A DNA stretch of 64,000 nucleotides from Flavobacterium sp. (GCF_004295795.1 NZ_SEBR01000016.1:18868-82867); one strand, 5' to 3'; numbered from the stretch's first letter, positions 17,301 through 25,243 are shown. The notes: a model not told the origin generated them from the sequence alone. Made by a program: numbers and translations.

Positions 17301-17343
17301 GAAAGGATAGAATTGCCAAAAGGCAAAGCATAAAATTTCTCAT
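14323..17343 (-). CDS. SusC/RagA-family TonB-dependent outer-membrane transporter
   Basis: A 1006-residue TonB-dependent transporter, normal SusC length. Signal peptide residues 1-20 (ends MAAQ). A carboxypeptidase-D regulatory-like domain covers about 21-100 (GISGKVLDDQQLPLPGVNV). The SusC signature ELQEVVVIGYGTARKRDLTG leads into the plug, about 110-235 (PLYVIDGIF...). The 22-strand barrel then runs to the C-terminal aromatic strand ITSLGLNVTF. It imports oligosaccharides across the outer membrane, powered by TonB-ExbBD encoded elsewhere. There is no extra N-terminal STN domain, so signalling to an anti-sigma factor is not expected; regulation is likely through the adjacent membrane-spanning regulator. 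First gene of the operon. Confidence 0.95.
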   Translation of the reverse strand: MRNFMLCLLAILSFPSWMAAQGISGKVLDDQQLPLPGVNVNVVGSTNATVTDLDGNFTVTATPGTQLKFTMLGFADMTMPAANGMSVVLKTSSTELQEVVVIGYGTARKRDLTGSIVKVDGKEVADKPNTNPVASLQGKVAGLSVVNTGQPGQTPDIRIRGTISRYRTQPLYVIDGIFNDSMDYLNPNDIASIEVLKDPSSLAIFGVEGANGVIIISTKKGVKGKTTVNFNTSTGVKSIVNTPDLTNGAQFRQLYDQQRVNQGLSPYPYYNLYNGNTNWVDEIKESSPIMSIYNLSISHASDKNKVYVGAGFTEEEGLIKYEKLKKFTFNINDELQVTDRFKVGVGINGYDARLPQLRSFESALRATPLVAAFNQAQGLYNQLPSDLGGAQIGNPLAAIEMTRGTQLNRDTRFVGNIFGEYKIMDGLSFKATYLADLMFSRGRGYTPVFNVYAAESDEATPYSGIIRTGVSQFKSDLEKIQTELLLNYDKTFGKHDFNAVAGYTRRERNYSSMSGTVAQYTGPDAQQIPNDPRFWYLDVYPYGDPTSRTSDSDEWSNAIVSVLGRVLYNYDGKYLLNGSFRRDGSSQLRKWDSFWSVGAAWEISREKFMENQKIFNFLKIKGSVGELGNDYAGALYYPTYPGYQYGASAVFGSTPGQPEVPSQSLVKAFINNPDLRWEKVMAYEGGIEFATLNNRLTFEANYFHKTTKDLLNYITVGSPGSGQDFFFNSGEILNKGFEFAATWKDKVGDFNYSLSGNLTTLSNRVTKVYTDGFQVITNPSVFRQGEPMGAFYGYEVEGVYQSYADILSSAPSTLGSYDLGDLKFKDVNGDGVIDDQDRKVIGNPTPDFTYGVSLNVSYKGITLSADLQGVYGNEIYRDWGNGSTFTQFNYRTARLNAWNGAGTSNWEPRLNDASGYNTNNISTYMIEDGSYARLRNVQLSYDFSGNWLEKASIQSLKLFVNAQNLVTWSKNSGFTPEAGGSPTRFGVDVGGYPLPAITSLGLNVTF

Positions 17344-17404
17344 ATTAATCTGTTAAAAGTTAGCACGACCAAGATAGAAATTTCAAACGTTATAGTAACG
17401 CTTT

Positions 17405-17526
17405 CTGCACTACTACATTACCACATCACTATTACGATTATTCAAGTTAATATATTGACTAACAGAATCTTATTTATCATAAATATTCCTTAAAATCCGA
17501 TAGCAATGATGTAGTGATGATGTATG
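17405..17526. promoter_or_regulatory. Regulatory region of the glucan locus with repeated TAGTG/ATGTAGT motifs
   Basis: The 226-base gap upstream of susC holds TAGTGATGTGGTAATGTA on the minus strand (within 17412-17434) and a related ATGATGTAGTGATGATGTAT on the plus strand (17504-17523), as an inverted pair. This could be the binding site of the LuxR-type regulator encoded next door. No exact TAnnTTTG box is present; TATCTTGG, 30-odd bases before the ATG, is a near match. Confidence 0.35.
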
Positions 17527-17569
17527 CGGATTTATCAGTTTTGACCACCAAAAATTAGTTAATTACCAG

Positions 17570-20335
17570 TTAAAGTAGCATCATGAATTTTGAGATGTTT
17601 TCATCAGCGGACAAGTCAAGTTTCTTTCGCAGTCGATAGCGATGCAACTCCACGCCTCTAAAGGAGATATTCATCAACGGCGCGATCTCTTTCGATGAAA
17701 GATTCATTCTCAGGTAGATACTCAATCGAATGTCTTTGGAAGTAAGTTGCGGAAAACGCGTTGTAAGATTTTTCACAAACTCGTTATGGACCTGACTCAG
17801 ATTATACTCGAAAGATTCCCATTCGTGTTTGTTGACAGCATTGTATTTGATCGCTTTTTTGATATCCGATTTGATCCTGCCGATGTTGGATTCACTGTCG
17901 AGAATCTTCTCAATGTTTTCGATCATCTCACTCTGTTTGGCAATAGACAGCGATTTACCGGCGACTTGCGACGATTTCGACTGCAATTCCAATTCGAGGA
18001 TGTGTTTTTCGTAAGCTTGGATATTGAGCTCGTTCTGGCGCTTGAGCTCCATTTCCATGATCTCGCCTTGGTGCTTGAGCTCTTCTTCCTGAAGCTGCAG
18101 TTTCTGTTTGGTCCGCAAGTGGTTCCAACGCGAGTAAAGCAGGAAAATTCCCGCGATGACGAGCAAATAAACCAATATCATCCAAAACGAGATATACCAC
18201 GGAAACATCACATAAAAAGTGTATTCGGCAATCTTGTCGTAGTTTTTGCCGTCGAAGGTATAAATCCCGATTTCCTGATTTCCTCCTGACAAATTATTGA
18301 GTACCAAGCGTCCGTCCTCGACGCGTTCGTAGTTTCCGCTTCCGTTTCGGTTGAAGTAAAGATTCGGTCGGCGGTACCCGAAATAAGGCGAAATCACCTG
18401 AAGCTCGACGGGTTTGTCGTTCCTGATCTTGGTTCCGTCCGAAATAAATTCCCCTTCATAATAACCTTCCACCTTGACTTTGCTATCGCCCGAGACGCTT
18501 CCACCCGGACGGTACGAAATGAACCCGTCGTCGAGATTGAGGTAAATCTTCTCTCCTATCTTGTATGCTTTCGTATTTTCGAGAATCACCTTTCCGTCGT
18601 AATATTTTTCGGGAATCAATTCCCAATCAAAACCTGATTTGTTTTGATGCACGACATATAAAAGTCCTGATTTCTCTACGATGAAGCGATCCTGATCTAC
18701 CGGAACGATGTCTGAAATTCCAGTGAAAGACTTGTTGAACATTGTGTCCTTTTCCAATTTTCCGGAGACCGAATTGTAAGTGTACCAAGACTTGTCGATC
18801 AGGAAAAACAGTTCGTTCTTGTAGGAGAAAATCTTGACGCCAAAATCGTTTTTTATGCCGTTTTGCTGGGAAACGTTCTCGACTTTGGTCGTCTGGAAAT
18901 TCTTGTCGTAAGCGACTCTGTAAAGACTTTTGTAGTTGTCGGCGGCCCAGAATTCGCCCGGTCGTTTCTGTTCGATGTTTCGCACCGGCTTCGTAAATCC
19001 GGGGATGAACTTGAAGTTCGCAAGATCAGTCGCGTCTTTGTACCAAACGACTCCCGCGTAATTTGCCTGGAAGTAAACATTGTCGAATTCGCTTTTCATG
19101 AACTTCCAGCCGCCGTTCACCGTGTTGGCTTTCGAAAGATCGCGTCCGTCGAAGACCAGCGTTCCGTCGTTGTGTCCGATGATGAATTTGTCGCCGTTTT
19201 TATAGACGTCCCAAACCTGGCCTTGAGAACCCGGAACAGATTGCAAAGTGGCATTCCGATACGTAAAAACCCCGTTGTTCGTCACCAGAACGTAGCCATC
19301 GGTCATCGTACTCAAGGCATAGACCGAACCCATTACGCCCGAATTATCCGAAAAGACATCCACAGGCGAATTGACTTCGACGTGAGCGATCCCGTTGTCG
19401 AGCCCGAGCCACAAATCCTGTTCCTTGTCTTGCGCAAAACTCAGCACCGCGTTGTTTTTGAGCGAATTTTCGCGACTCAGATGGCGGTAATTGCCCGTTT
19501 CGAGATCGACCAGAAAAAGTCCCTGAAGTCCGGTTCCAATGGCGAGTGTGTTGTTCTTGATGAATTTGGCCGAAAGGATGATGTGGTTTTTTAGGCTTTC
19601 GTTGAGTTTTCCCGTCCACGGCTGCAATTTTCCGTTCTGTTCGATAAAAATCCCGTTGGTTCGCGTGAAAACGTAGATCTGGCCTTTGTAACTGTCGATG
19701 TGGTGGATGACCTCGCCGATGAGTTCCGACCAATTTTCCTTCTTGTCGAAGCGCTTGCCGTTCATAACGTAAACGCCGTGTTTTACGGTCGCCACGTAGA
19801 TTTTTCCGTCGACGACATAGCAATACGAAATTTGATACGGAAAACGGGTCTTCGCGATTTTCCCCGAATTTGACATCGTAAAGATCTCATTGAAAGTCTG
19901 GAAATAAATCGTGTTTCCAACTTTGAAAATTTTCCAGATTTCCTCGTTGTCGTCGGCGCTGAAACACTTGGCTTTCGAGGCGATAGACGTGTAGGTCATT
20001 TTCCCCGAGACGCGCTTCCAATAGCCGAAATCATTGTAAGAACCAGAATAGATGCGGTCGCCGTGCGACATCACCGAACGGATGATGCTTTTGTTGGGCA
20101 AGGTGTAGCGTTCCCATTTCACGCCATTGTAGCGCAAAAAATAGTGATTGTTCGCCACGTACATCGCATTGTCCGCGCCTTGCGTAAGATTCCAGACTTG
20201 ATTGTCACCTTGATAGTCGGACTTTACGAAATTTTCAACGAACGGAAGCAGTCCGACGCCCGGAATGTCCTGAGCCGACACGGAAGCCGAAAAAACAAGC
20301 GAAAAAAGTGCGAAAAGCCTTGAAATCACATTCAC
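17570..20335 (-). CDS. Membrane-spanning glycan sensor/regulator with LuxR-type HTH
   Basis: Regulator of about 920 residues with no histidine-kinase domain. The order is: signal peptide (ends VSAQ), a periplasmic beta-propeller/Y_Y_Y-like sensor over about 700 residues, a membrane segment (YISFWMILVYLLVIAGIFLL, about residues 714-733), a cytoplasmic coiled coil of about 80 residues, and a C-terminal LuxR-type helix-turn-helix (LTSKDIRLSIYLRMNLSSKE, then MNISFRGVELHRYRLRKKL). It could thus sense sugar outside and bind DNA directly. The longer frame with ATG 20380 starts inside the terminator of the preceding gene and upstream of an exact -7 box, so a GTG at 20335 or 20329 is the better start. 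It stands upstream of susC, the usual place for the locus activator. Confidence 0.85.
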   Translation of the reverse strand: MNVISRLFALFSLVFSASVSAQDIPGVGLLPFVENFVKSDYQGDNQVWNLTQGADNAMYVANNHYFLRYNGVKWERYTLPNKSIIRSVMSHGDRIYSGSYNDFGYWKRVSGKMTYTSIASKAKCFSADDNEEIWKIFKVGNTIYFQTFNEIFTMSNSGKIAKTRFPYQISYCYVVDGKIYVATVKHGVYVMNGKRFDKKENWSELIGEVIHHIDSYKGQIYVFTRTNGIFIEQNGKLQPWTGKLNESLKNHIILSAKFIKNNTLAIGTGLQGLFLVDLETGNYRHLSRENSLKNNAVLSFAQDKEQDLWLGLDNGIAHVEVNSPVDVFSDNSGVMGSVYALSTMTDGYVLVTNNGVFTYRNATLQSVPGSQGQVWDVYKNGDKFIIGHNDGTLVFDGRDLSKANTVNGGWKFMKSEFDNVYFQANYAGVVWYKDATDLANFKFIPGFTKPVRNIEQKRPGEFWAADNYKSLYRVAYDKNFQTTKVENVSQQNGIKNDFGVKIFSYKNELFFLIDKSWYTYNSVSGKLEKDTMFNKSFTGISDIVPVDQDRFIVEKSGLLYVVHQNKSGFDWELIPEKYYDGKVILENTKAYKIGEKIYLNLDDGFISYRPGGSVSGDSKVKVEGYYEGEFISDGTKIRNDKPVELQVISPYFGYRRPNLYFNRNGSGNYERVEDGRLVLNNLSGGNQEIGIYTFDGKNYDKIAEYTFYVMFPWYISFWMILVYLLVIAGIFLLYSRWNHLRTKQKLQLQEEELKHQGEIMEMELKRQNELNIQAYEKHILELELQSKSSQVAGKSLSIAKQSEMIENIEKILDSESNIGRIKSDIKKAIKYNAVNKHEWESFEYNLSQVHNEFVKNLTTRFPQLTSKDIRLSIYLRMNLSSKEIAPLMNISFRGVELHRYRLRKKLDLSADENISKFMMLL

Positions 20336-20352
20336 GGAAACGGGGTTTTTAC

Positions 20353-20380
20353 CAAATATAAAAAATGCCTTCGTTTCCAA
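20353..20380 (-). promoter_or_regulatory. Promoter of the glucan-locus regulator
   Basis: Minus strand TTG (20380-20378), 17 bases, then TATATTTG (20360-20353), an exact -7 match. The spacing fits the Bacteroidota -33/-7 promoter. Transcription would begin near 20346, downstream of ATG 20380 and just before GTG 20335, which decides the start codon. Confidence 0.65.
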
Positions 20381-20388
20381 AGGCAGTT
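20361..20388 (-). terminator. Terminator of the saccharopine-dehydrogenase-like gene
   Basis: Minus strand TGCCTTTGGAAACGAAGGCA followed by TTTTTTA, 20 bases past the stop codon. The stem overlaps the -33 part of the next promoter. Confidence 0.7.
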
Positions 20389-20407
20389 GATTTTTTTCGT
20401 GTTACGA

Positions 20408-21622
20408 TTATTTTTTTGCGACAAGCGGATGCGCATACTCTTCCAGATAAGCAAAATGTGGCATAAGCTGTCCGTTTTTGGTCATTTGCGCCCTTTCGAG
20501 AATGCCGTCCTGGTCTTGATTGTAAAAAGCCGGAATCACGTGCTCGAGAAACATTTCACCAAAGCCTTCGCTGGCGTCTTTGGGAAGCTCGCAAGGCAAA
20601 TTGTCTACGGCCATCACCACGACAGCCGACGGATGGAATACATCGACCTCCTTGTTTTCGGACGGCAAATAGCCATAAAGCGGCTCGGCGATCGTGGACG
20701 CTCTCAAAGTCGATTCGATGGGACCGGCCACGTCGCACGAAATATCGGCTACGACCTTGACCTTGTTGTCCGGTTTTCTTAGCATTTCCCTTGTCAGGAT
20801 CGCGGGCGCGCCGTTTCCGTAGAAATGTCCGGCCATGAAAATGTCGGAAACTTTCGTGAAGCGCTCAAAATTCGATTCGTAGGCTTCGGGATTTGCGTAG
20901 AAATCGTCTTTTCCCAAATCCTGTCCGTCTACCCTTTTGTTGTAATCGAGTACGTCAATATGCGTGTAAACCGGACTTGAGTAGTTTTTCGAAAGGAAAT
21001 CTTGCGGAGAAACTTCCTTGATTTTTACCGAATCGAGAAAGTGCTTTGCGCCTTTTCCGACCTTTCCGAAACCTGTCAGCACGATTTTGATCGGCGGAAG
21101 GATCAGCCTTTTGACCTTTGTCGCCATTTCTTCCTGACCTCGCAAGGTTTCGGCTTTTGGCAGATCGAACAATTCGAACTTGATTCCGAAGGCACGCAAA
21201 CCGTTGTAAGCACCGACAATCCCGGCATAGCGACCGAATCCGATAAGGCGGACGTGCTTTTCGTTCACGATCGTTTCGTGGTCATACAAATCGATGTTTT
21301 TCTCTAAAATCGCCTGCAGCAACTTTTGGTTGTGCGGTTGTTTTTTGATCGTGTGCGAGAAAAAGAAGTACTTTTTATTCGGAATCAGCGCGTCAATTGG
21401 GACTTCTTTCACTCCGATAAGAACGTCGGCATCGGAAATATCTTCGGTCACCTCAAATCCTTTGGCTTTGTATTCTTCATCAGAAAAAACCCGGATTGGC
21501 GAACTCTCCACGACAATTTGGGCTTCAGGGAATTTATTTTGGAAGTCAACCAGTGCGTCCGGGCTGAAAACCACGCGTCTGTCAGGCGGATTCTTGCGTT
21601 CGCGTATTAGGGCAAATTTCAT
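20408..21622 (-). CDS. Saccharopine dehydrogenase/alanine dehydrogenase-N-like NAD(P) oxidoreductase
   Basis: A 404-residue cytoplasmic enzyme. The N-terminus MKFALIRERKNPPDRRVVFS matches the start of the AlaDH/PNT-N fold shared with saccharopine (lysine-forming) dehydrogenases. HETIVNEKHVRLIGFGRYAG leads into the central segment, and a Rossmann segment IKIVLTGFGKVGKGAKHFLD (about residues 178-197) should bind NAD(P). The C-terminal third holds VVADISCDVAGPIESTLRAS, typical of the lysine-pathway enzymes. The reaction is probably reductive condensation or oxidation in lysine/amino-acid metabolism, but the exact substrate is not fixed by visible motifs. It is transcribed alone, with its own terminator. 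Confidence 0.8.
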   Translation of the reverse strand: MKFALIRERKNPPDRRVVFSPDALVDFQNKFPEAQIVVESSPIRVFSDEEYKAKGFEVTEDISDADVLIGVKEVPIDALIPNKKYFFFSHTIKKQPHNQKLLQAILEKNIDLYDHETIVNEKHVRLIGFGRYAGIVGAYNGLRAFGIKFELFDLPKAETLRGQEEMATKVKRLILPPIKIVLTGFGKVGKGAKHFLDSVKIKEVSPQDFLSKNYSSPVYTHIDVLDYNKRVDGQDLGKDDFYANPEAYESNFERFTKVSDIFMAGHFYGNGAPAILTREMLRKPDNKVKVVADISCDVAGPIESTLRASTIAEPLYGYLPSENKEVDVFHPSAVVVMAVDNLPCELPKDASEGFGEMFLEHVIPAFYNQDQDGILERAQMTKNGQLMPHFAYLEEYAHPLVAKK

Positions 21623-21794
21623 TTCAGTTTGATTTGGATGCCAAAAGTACGGTTTACGAAAACGTTGTCAAAACTTTTTTTATCCACAAAAAACAACCCA
21701 ATTATTTACTGAATCACAACGTCTTAACGACGATATGCACATAAGTTTAGAAAATCATTAACAACTGCGGTTTTAGCCTTGTGTGTTGATTGGT

Positions 21795-21802
21795 TATATT
21801 TG
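21795..21802 (+). promoter_or_regulatory. -7 promoter box of the serine hydrolase gene
   Basis: TATATTTG, an exact match to TAnnTTTG. Transcription from here would begin near 21809, past the upstream ATG at 21783, and so supports the ATG at 21822. Confidence 0.55.
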
Positions 21803-21821
21803 CTTTTATACTTTTTTTGAA

Positions 21822-23030
21822 ATGACTTTCGCGATAAAACGCTACTCCACATACTTCCTGATTTTTATGCTGACGCTGACTTCCTGCAAGAAGGAACCGG
21901 CCATTCAAGGCATGTCTGACGCTGAAACGGCAAAGGACACGCTGCCGCACATCGAACCTTTCAAGATTTCGGAGCCGAAACTGTCTGTTGCTTTCAAAGG
22001 CCAGAAAAAAGAGACCATCTCTCGCTTCGTGGACAAGAACTGGAACGAGGAACGCGACAATCTGAGCATGATCGTCGTCAAGAACGGACAGATCATCTAT
22101 GAAAAATACATGGGAACGGCCGATAAGAACCGCAAGATCAAAATGGACGAGCACACGCCTTTGCACATCGCATCGGTTTCAAAAGTGCTCACGGCTACCG
22201 CGGTTTTGCTTCTGATAGACGAAAAAAGGCTCGAACTCGACCAAAAAGTCAATACGATCCTCAAGGATTTCCCGTATCCCGACATCACCGTCAAAATGTT
22301 GCTGAACCACAGAAGCGGACTCACGAACTACGCCTATTATGCCGACCGAAAAGAGATTTGGGACAAGGACAGTATTCTGACCAATCAGGATATCTTGAAC
22401 CTTTTCGCCAAAAACCAAACGCCTTTGGACCGTCCCGCCGATAGAAGTTTCGCCTACTGCAACACCAATTATGCGATGCTGGCGCTGATCATCGAGAAGA
22501 TCACCGGACTCAAATATCCGGCTGCGATGAAACGCATGTTGTTCGATCCGCTTGGCATGAAGGACACTTTCGTGATGGATTACGAGAAAGATCGCAAAAA
22601 AGTGATTCCTTCCTATAAAGGAAATGGCGTCGAGATCGGGATGGATTTTCTCGACGCGGTTTATGGCGACAAGAACATATACTCGACGCCCCGCGATCTG
22701 ATGAAGTTCGATATGGCGCGCTATAATCCGGATTATCTGAATCCGGAACTCATCAAGCAGGTCTACGTGGGCTATTCTTACGAACACAAAGGCGAGAAAA
22801 ACTACGGCCTCGGAATCCGCATGATCGATTGGGTGACCGGGCAACATTTTTATTTCCACAACGGTTGGTGGCACGGAAATACGTCTTCCTACGTGAATCT
22901 CAAAAACGAGAAAGTCATGATCGTGGCGCTTTCCAACAAATTCTCGAGAAAACCTTATATGGTTCGCAAATTGGCTCCTTTGTTTGGTGATTATCCGTTC
23001 AAGAAAGAAAAAGAAGACGCTTTGGAATGA
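21822..23030 (+). CDS. Serine hydrolase lipoprotein, class C beta-lactamase-like
   Basis: Predicted lipoprotein of about 402 residues (lipobox LTSC, Cys about residue 22). It is a member of the beta-lactamase/DD-peptidase-like serine hydrolases (PF00144). The catalytic SxxK is Ser118-Val-Ser-Lys121 in LHIASVSKVLTA. The YxN motif is in AYCNTNYAML, and the third motif is HNGWWHG, with His replacing the usual Lys, as in esterase/peptidase members. It probably acts on peptidoglycan-derived or ester substrates in the periplasm; nothing indicates antibiotic resistance. The start at 21822 was chosen because a -7 box lies between it and the earlier ATG. Confidence 0.85.
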   Translation: MTFAIKRYSTYFLIFMLTLTSCKKEPAIQGMSDAETAKDTLPHIEPFKISEPKLSVAFKGQKKETISRFVDKNWNEERDNLSMIVVKNGQIIYEKYMGTADKNRKIKMDEHTPLHIASVSKVLTATAVLLLIDEKRLELDQKVNTILKDFPYPDITVKMLLNHRSGLTNYAYYADRKEIWDKDSILTNQDILNLFAKNQTPLDRPADRSFAYCNTNYAMLALIIEKITGLKYPAAMKRMLFDPLGMKDTFVMDYEKDRKKVIPSYKGNGVEIGMDFLDAVYGDKNIYSTPRDLMKFDMARYNPDYLNPELIKQVYVGYSYEHKGEKNYGLGIRMIDWVTGQHFYFHNGWWHGNTSSYVNLKNEKVMIVALSNKFSRKPYMVRKLAPLFGDYPFKKEKEDALE

Positions 23031-23090
23031 ATTTGGGGCAATAAAATTCGCAGCTTCCGAGTTTTTGTTCGGTAACCAACTCCTTCACTT

Positions 23091-23558
23091 ATGAAAAAAT
23101 CCATCCTTGCGCTGGTAATTTTTGTCGGATTTTCGGTCGTTGCGCAGACTTCGGTCAAACGTGATCCGCAATTCCAGATCGATTACGAAATGGTATTGAC
23201 CAAACCCGGAAGCTCGATCTCAATTTCCACTTACAATTCGCCCACCGAAAAGGACAAAACGCTTGTATTGGGGACTTCGGCAGCGAATTGCGCGGGCGAC
23301 AAAGGCGTCAGGATCAGACTTGCGAACGGCGAGATCATCGACTACAAAGACATTGCGATCGAATGCACACCCGCAATCCCCGATCGTCCGAACGTAAAAG
23401 CGCGCATTTTGCTTACGCCCGAACTCGAGGCCAAACTCGACGGACAGGAAATCTCCGAATTCACGCTTGGCGGCATTCTGACCAAAGTAAAATTCAAAGA
23501 CACGAACGAAAGTCTGGTCTTGCTTAGACGTTGGGTCAAGGACGAACAAGGTTTCTGA
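23091..23558 (+). CDS. Small periplasmic protein, unknown function
   Basis: A 155-residue protein with a signal peptide (MKKSILALVIFVGFSVVAQ). The mature part is mostly beta-strand: TLVLGTSAANC, VRIRLANGEIIDYKDIAIEC, ARILLTPELEAKLDG, ISEFTLGGILTKVKF. The two Cys could form a disulfide. I do not recognise the family. It follows the serine hydrolase by 60 bases and may share its transcript. Confidence 0.7.
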   Translation: MKKSILALVIFVGFSVVAQTSVKRDPQFQIDYEMVLTKPGSSISISTYNSPTEKDKTLVLGTSAANCAGDKGVRIRLANGEIIDYKDIAIECTPAIPDRPNVKARILLTPELEAKLDGQEISEFTLGGILTKVKFKDTNESLVLLRRWVKDEQGF

Positions 23559-23590
23559 ACCGAAACGCCCGTTTTTTCGAAATTCTTGCT

Positions 23591-23598
23591 TAGTTTTG
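23591..23598 (+). promoter_or_regulatory. -7 promoter box before the Cys/Arg leader ORF
   Basis: TAGTTTTG, an exact -7 match, five bases before ATG 23604. The transcript would be leaderless or nearly so. Confidence 0.55.
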
Positions 23599-23603
23599 CA
23601 GCA

Positions 23604-23675
23604 ATGAAAACCAATTGCCATATCCTGCCTGTTTTTTGTTGCGACCGCAACAATCTTCGACGTGTATTGGCCTGA
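23604..23675 (+). CDS. Cys/Arg-rich 23-residue leader peptide
   Basis: Short frame reading MKTNCHILPVFCCDRNNLRR then VLA-stop. It contains three Cys and three Arg codons, the Arg codons in the last ten residues. It begins five bases after an exact -7 box and ends 24 bases before a strong terminator, which in turn precedes the APC permease start by 27 bases. That order (promoter, short biased ORF, terminator, transporter gene) is that of a transcription-attenuation leader, where ribosome stalling on scarce amino acids would change folding. Translation and control are inference; it could also be a separate small protein. Confidence 0.5.
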   Translation: MKTNCHILPVFCCDRNNLRRVLA

Positions 23676-23698
23676 ACCAAAAATGAATAGTTCTATAT

Positions 23699-23727
23699 AG
23701 CCTTTCCGTCGTGAAAGGCTTTTTTTA
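23699..23727 (+). terminator. Terminator/attenuator upstream of the APC permease
   Basis: Stem AGCCTTTC/GAAAGGCT with a 6-nt loop and seven T. It lies between the leader ORF and the permease gene, so transcripts from the leader promoter must read through it. Confidence 0.8.
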
Positions 23728-23746
23728 TTCCTAAAAACGAAGTTTT

Positions 23747-25201
23747 ATGCTAAAAAAATCGCTCATCGCCCTCAAAAAGGAAGCCGAAGCCACAGGAAGC
23801 GGCACGTTGAAACGCACGCTCGGGCCAATCAACCTCATCGCGATCGGAGTCGGAGTCATCATTGGCGCCGGACTTTTCTCGCTTACCGGAATCGCTGCGG
23901 CCAACAACGCGGGACCGGCCGTAACCTTATCGTTCGCAATTGCCGCGATCGGTTGTGCTTTCAGCGCTTTGTGTTATGCCGAATTCGCCTCGATGGTTCC
24001 GGTTTCCGGGAGCGCCTACACTTACGCCTATGCGACTTTGGGTGAACTTTTCGCGTGGATAATCGGTTGGGATCTGATTCTCGAATATTCGGTTGGCGCG
24101 GCGACGGTTGGAATAAGTTGGTCGCAATATCTCGTGAAGTTTCTCGATAAATTCGGAATCCACATTCCGCCGCAATTGGTGCAGTCTCCGTTCGAAACCT
24201 TGACTTTGGCAGACGGATCGACCGTAAGCGGAATCGTGAATTTGCCCGCGGTGCTTATCGTGGCCGCCGTGACTTCCATCATCATCCGAGGCACGAAAAG
24301 CTCGGCTTTCTTCAACGCTTTGGTCGTGGCTTTGAAGGTTGGCGTCGTTTTGGTCTTCATAGGATTGGGCTGGCAATACATCGACCCCGAAAACTATCAT
24401 CCATACATTCCGCAAAACACCGGAAATTTCGGAGAATACGGCTGGAGCGGCGTGCTTCGTGGCGCCGGCGTGGTTTTCTTTGTCTTTATCGGATTCGATA
24501 TCGTGGCCACAATGGCGCAGGAAACCAAGAATCCGCAAAAAAATATGCCAATCGGGATTCTCGGATCGCTTTTGGTCTGTTCAGTCTTGTTTATCCTTTT
24601 CGGATACGTGATGACAGGCCTTGCCGATTACACCGAATTCAAGAACAGCGCGGCTCCGGTTGCGGTCGCGATCGCGCATACACCTTATGAATGGCTGGCG
24701 ACTGCCGTGATTCTAGCGATTTTGGTCGGATACACTTCCGTGATTCTCGTCGACCTTTTGGGCCAATCTCGTGTCTTTTTTGCGATGAGTAAGGACGGAC
24801 TGCTTCCGAAAGTGTTCGCAAACCTACATCCGAAATTCAACACACCTTGGAAATCGAACATCATGTTGTGTCTTTTCATCAGTCTTTTCGCGGGCTTTGT
24901 ACCGATAAGTGTCGTTGGGGAAATGACGAGCATCGGAACGCTTTTGGCTTTCGTCATGGTTTGCCTCGGAATTCTTATTTTGAGAAAAACCCAGCCGGAT
25001 GTCGAGCGTCCGTTCAAGACGCCTTTTGTTCCGCTCGTTCCTATTTTGGGGATCTTGACTTGTGTGGCGATGATGGTCTCACTTCCGCTTGACACCTGGA
25101 TCAGATTGTTCGTCTGGCTCGGAATCGGCTTTGCCATCTACTTCTGGTACGGCAAAAAGAACAGTAAATTGCGGCAGGAGACGGAATCAACATCGGAGTA
25201 A
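23747..25201 (+). CDS. Amino-acid permease, APC superfamily (cationic amino-acid transporter-like)
   Basis: A 484-residue inner-membrane permease with about twelve to fourteen hydrophobic segments. The N-terminal segment LGPINLIAIGVGVIIGAGLF holds the unwound first helix GxGxGxG-like substrate motif, followed by AGPAVTLSFAIAAIGCAFSALCYAEFASMVP, the APC signature. The resemblance is strongest to the CAT branch, which takes up Arg/Lys/His-type or other amino acids by proton coupling. The upstream leader peptide, rich in Cys and Arg codons, gives a hint of the regulated amino acid. Substrate is not proven. A terminator follows the stop. Confidence 0.88.
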   Translation: MLKKSLIALKKEAEATGSGTLKRTLGPINLIAIGVGVIIGAGLFSLTGIAAANNAGPAVTLSFAIAAIGCAFSALCYAEFASMVPVSGSAYTYAYATLGELFAWIIGWDLILEYSVGAATVGISWSQYLVKFLDKFGIHIPPQLVQSPFETLTLADGSTVSGIVNLPAVLIVAAVTSIIIRGTKSSAFFNALVVALKVGVVLVFIGLGWQYIDPENYHPYIPQNTGNFGEYGWSGVLRGAGVVFFVFIGFDIVATMAQETKNPQKNMPIGILGSLLVCSVLFILFGYVMTGLADYTEFKNSAAPVAVAIAHTPYEWLATAVILAILVGYTSVILVDLLGQSRVFFAMSKDGLLPKVFANLHPKFNTPWKSNIMLCLFISLFAGFVPISVVGEMTSIGTLLAFVMVCLGILILRKTQPDVERPFKTPFVPLVPILGILTCVAMMVSLPLDTWIRLFVWLGIGFAIYFWYGKKNSKLRQETESTSE

Positions 25202-25206
25202 AAACG

Positions 25207-25243
25207 AAAAAGGAGAATCAAAAAACAGATTCTCCTTTTTTTG
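25207..25243 (+). terminator. Terminator after the permease gene
   Basis: Stem AAGGAGAATC/GATTCTCCTT with an AAAAAACA loop and a T-run. On the other strand it lies just past the 3' end of ssrA and could terminate that as well. Confidence 0.8.
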
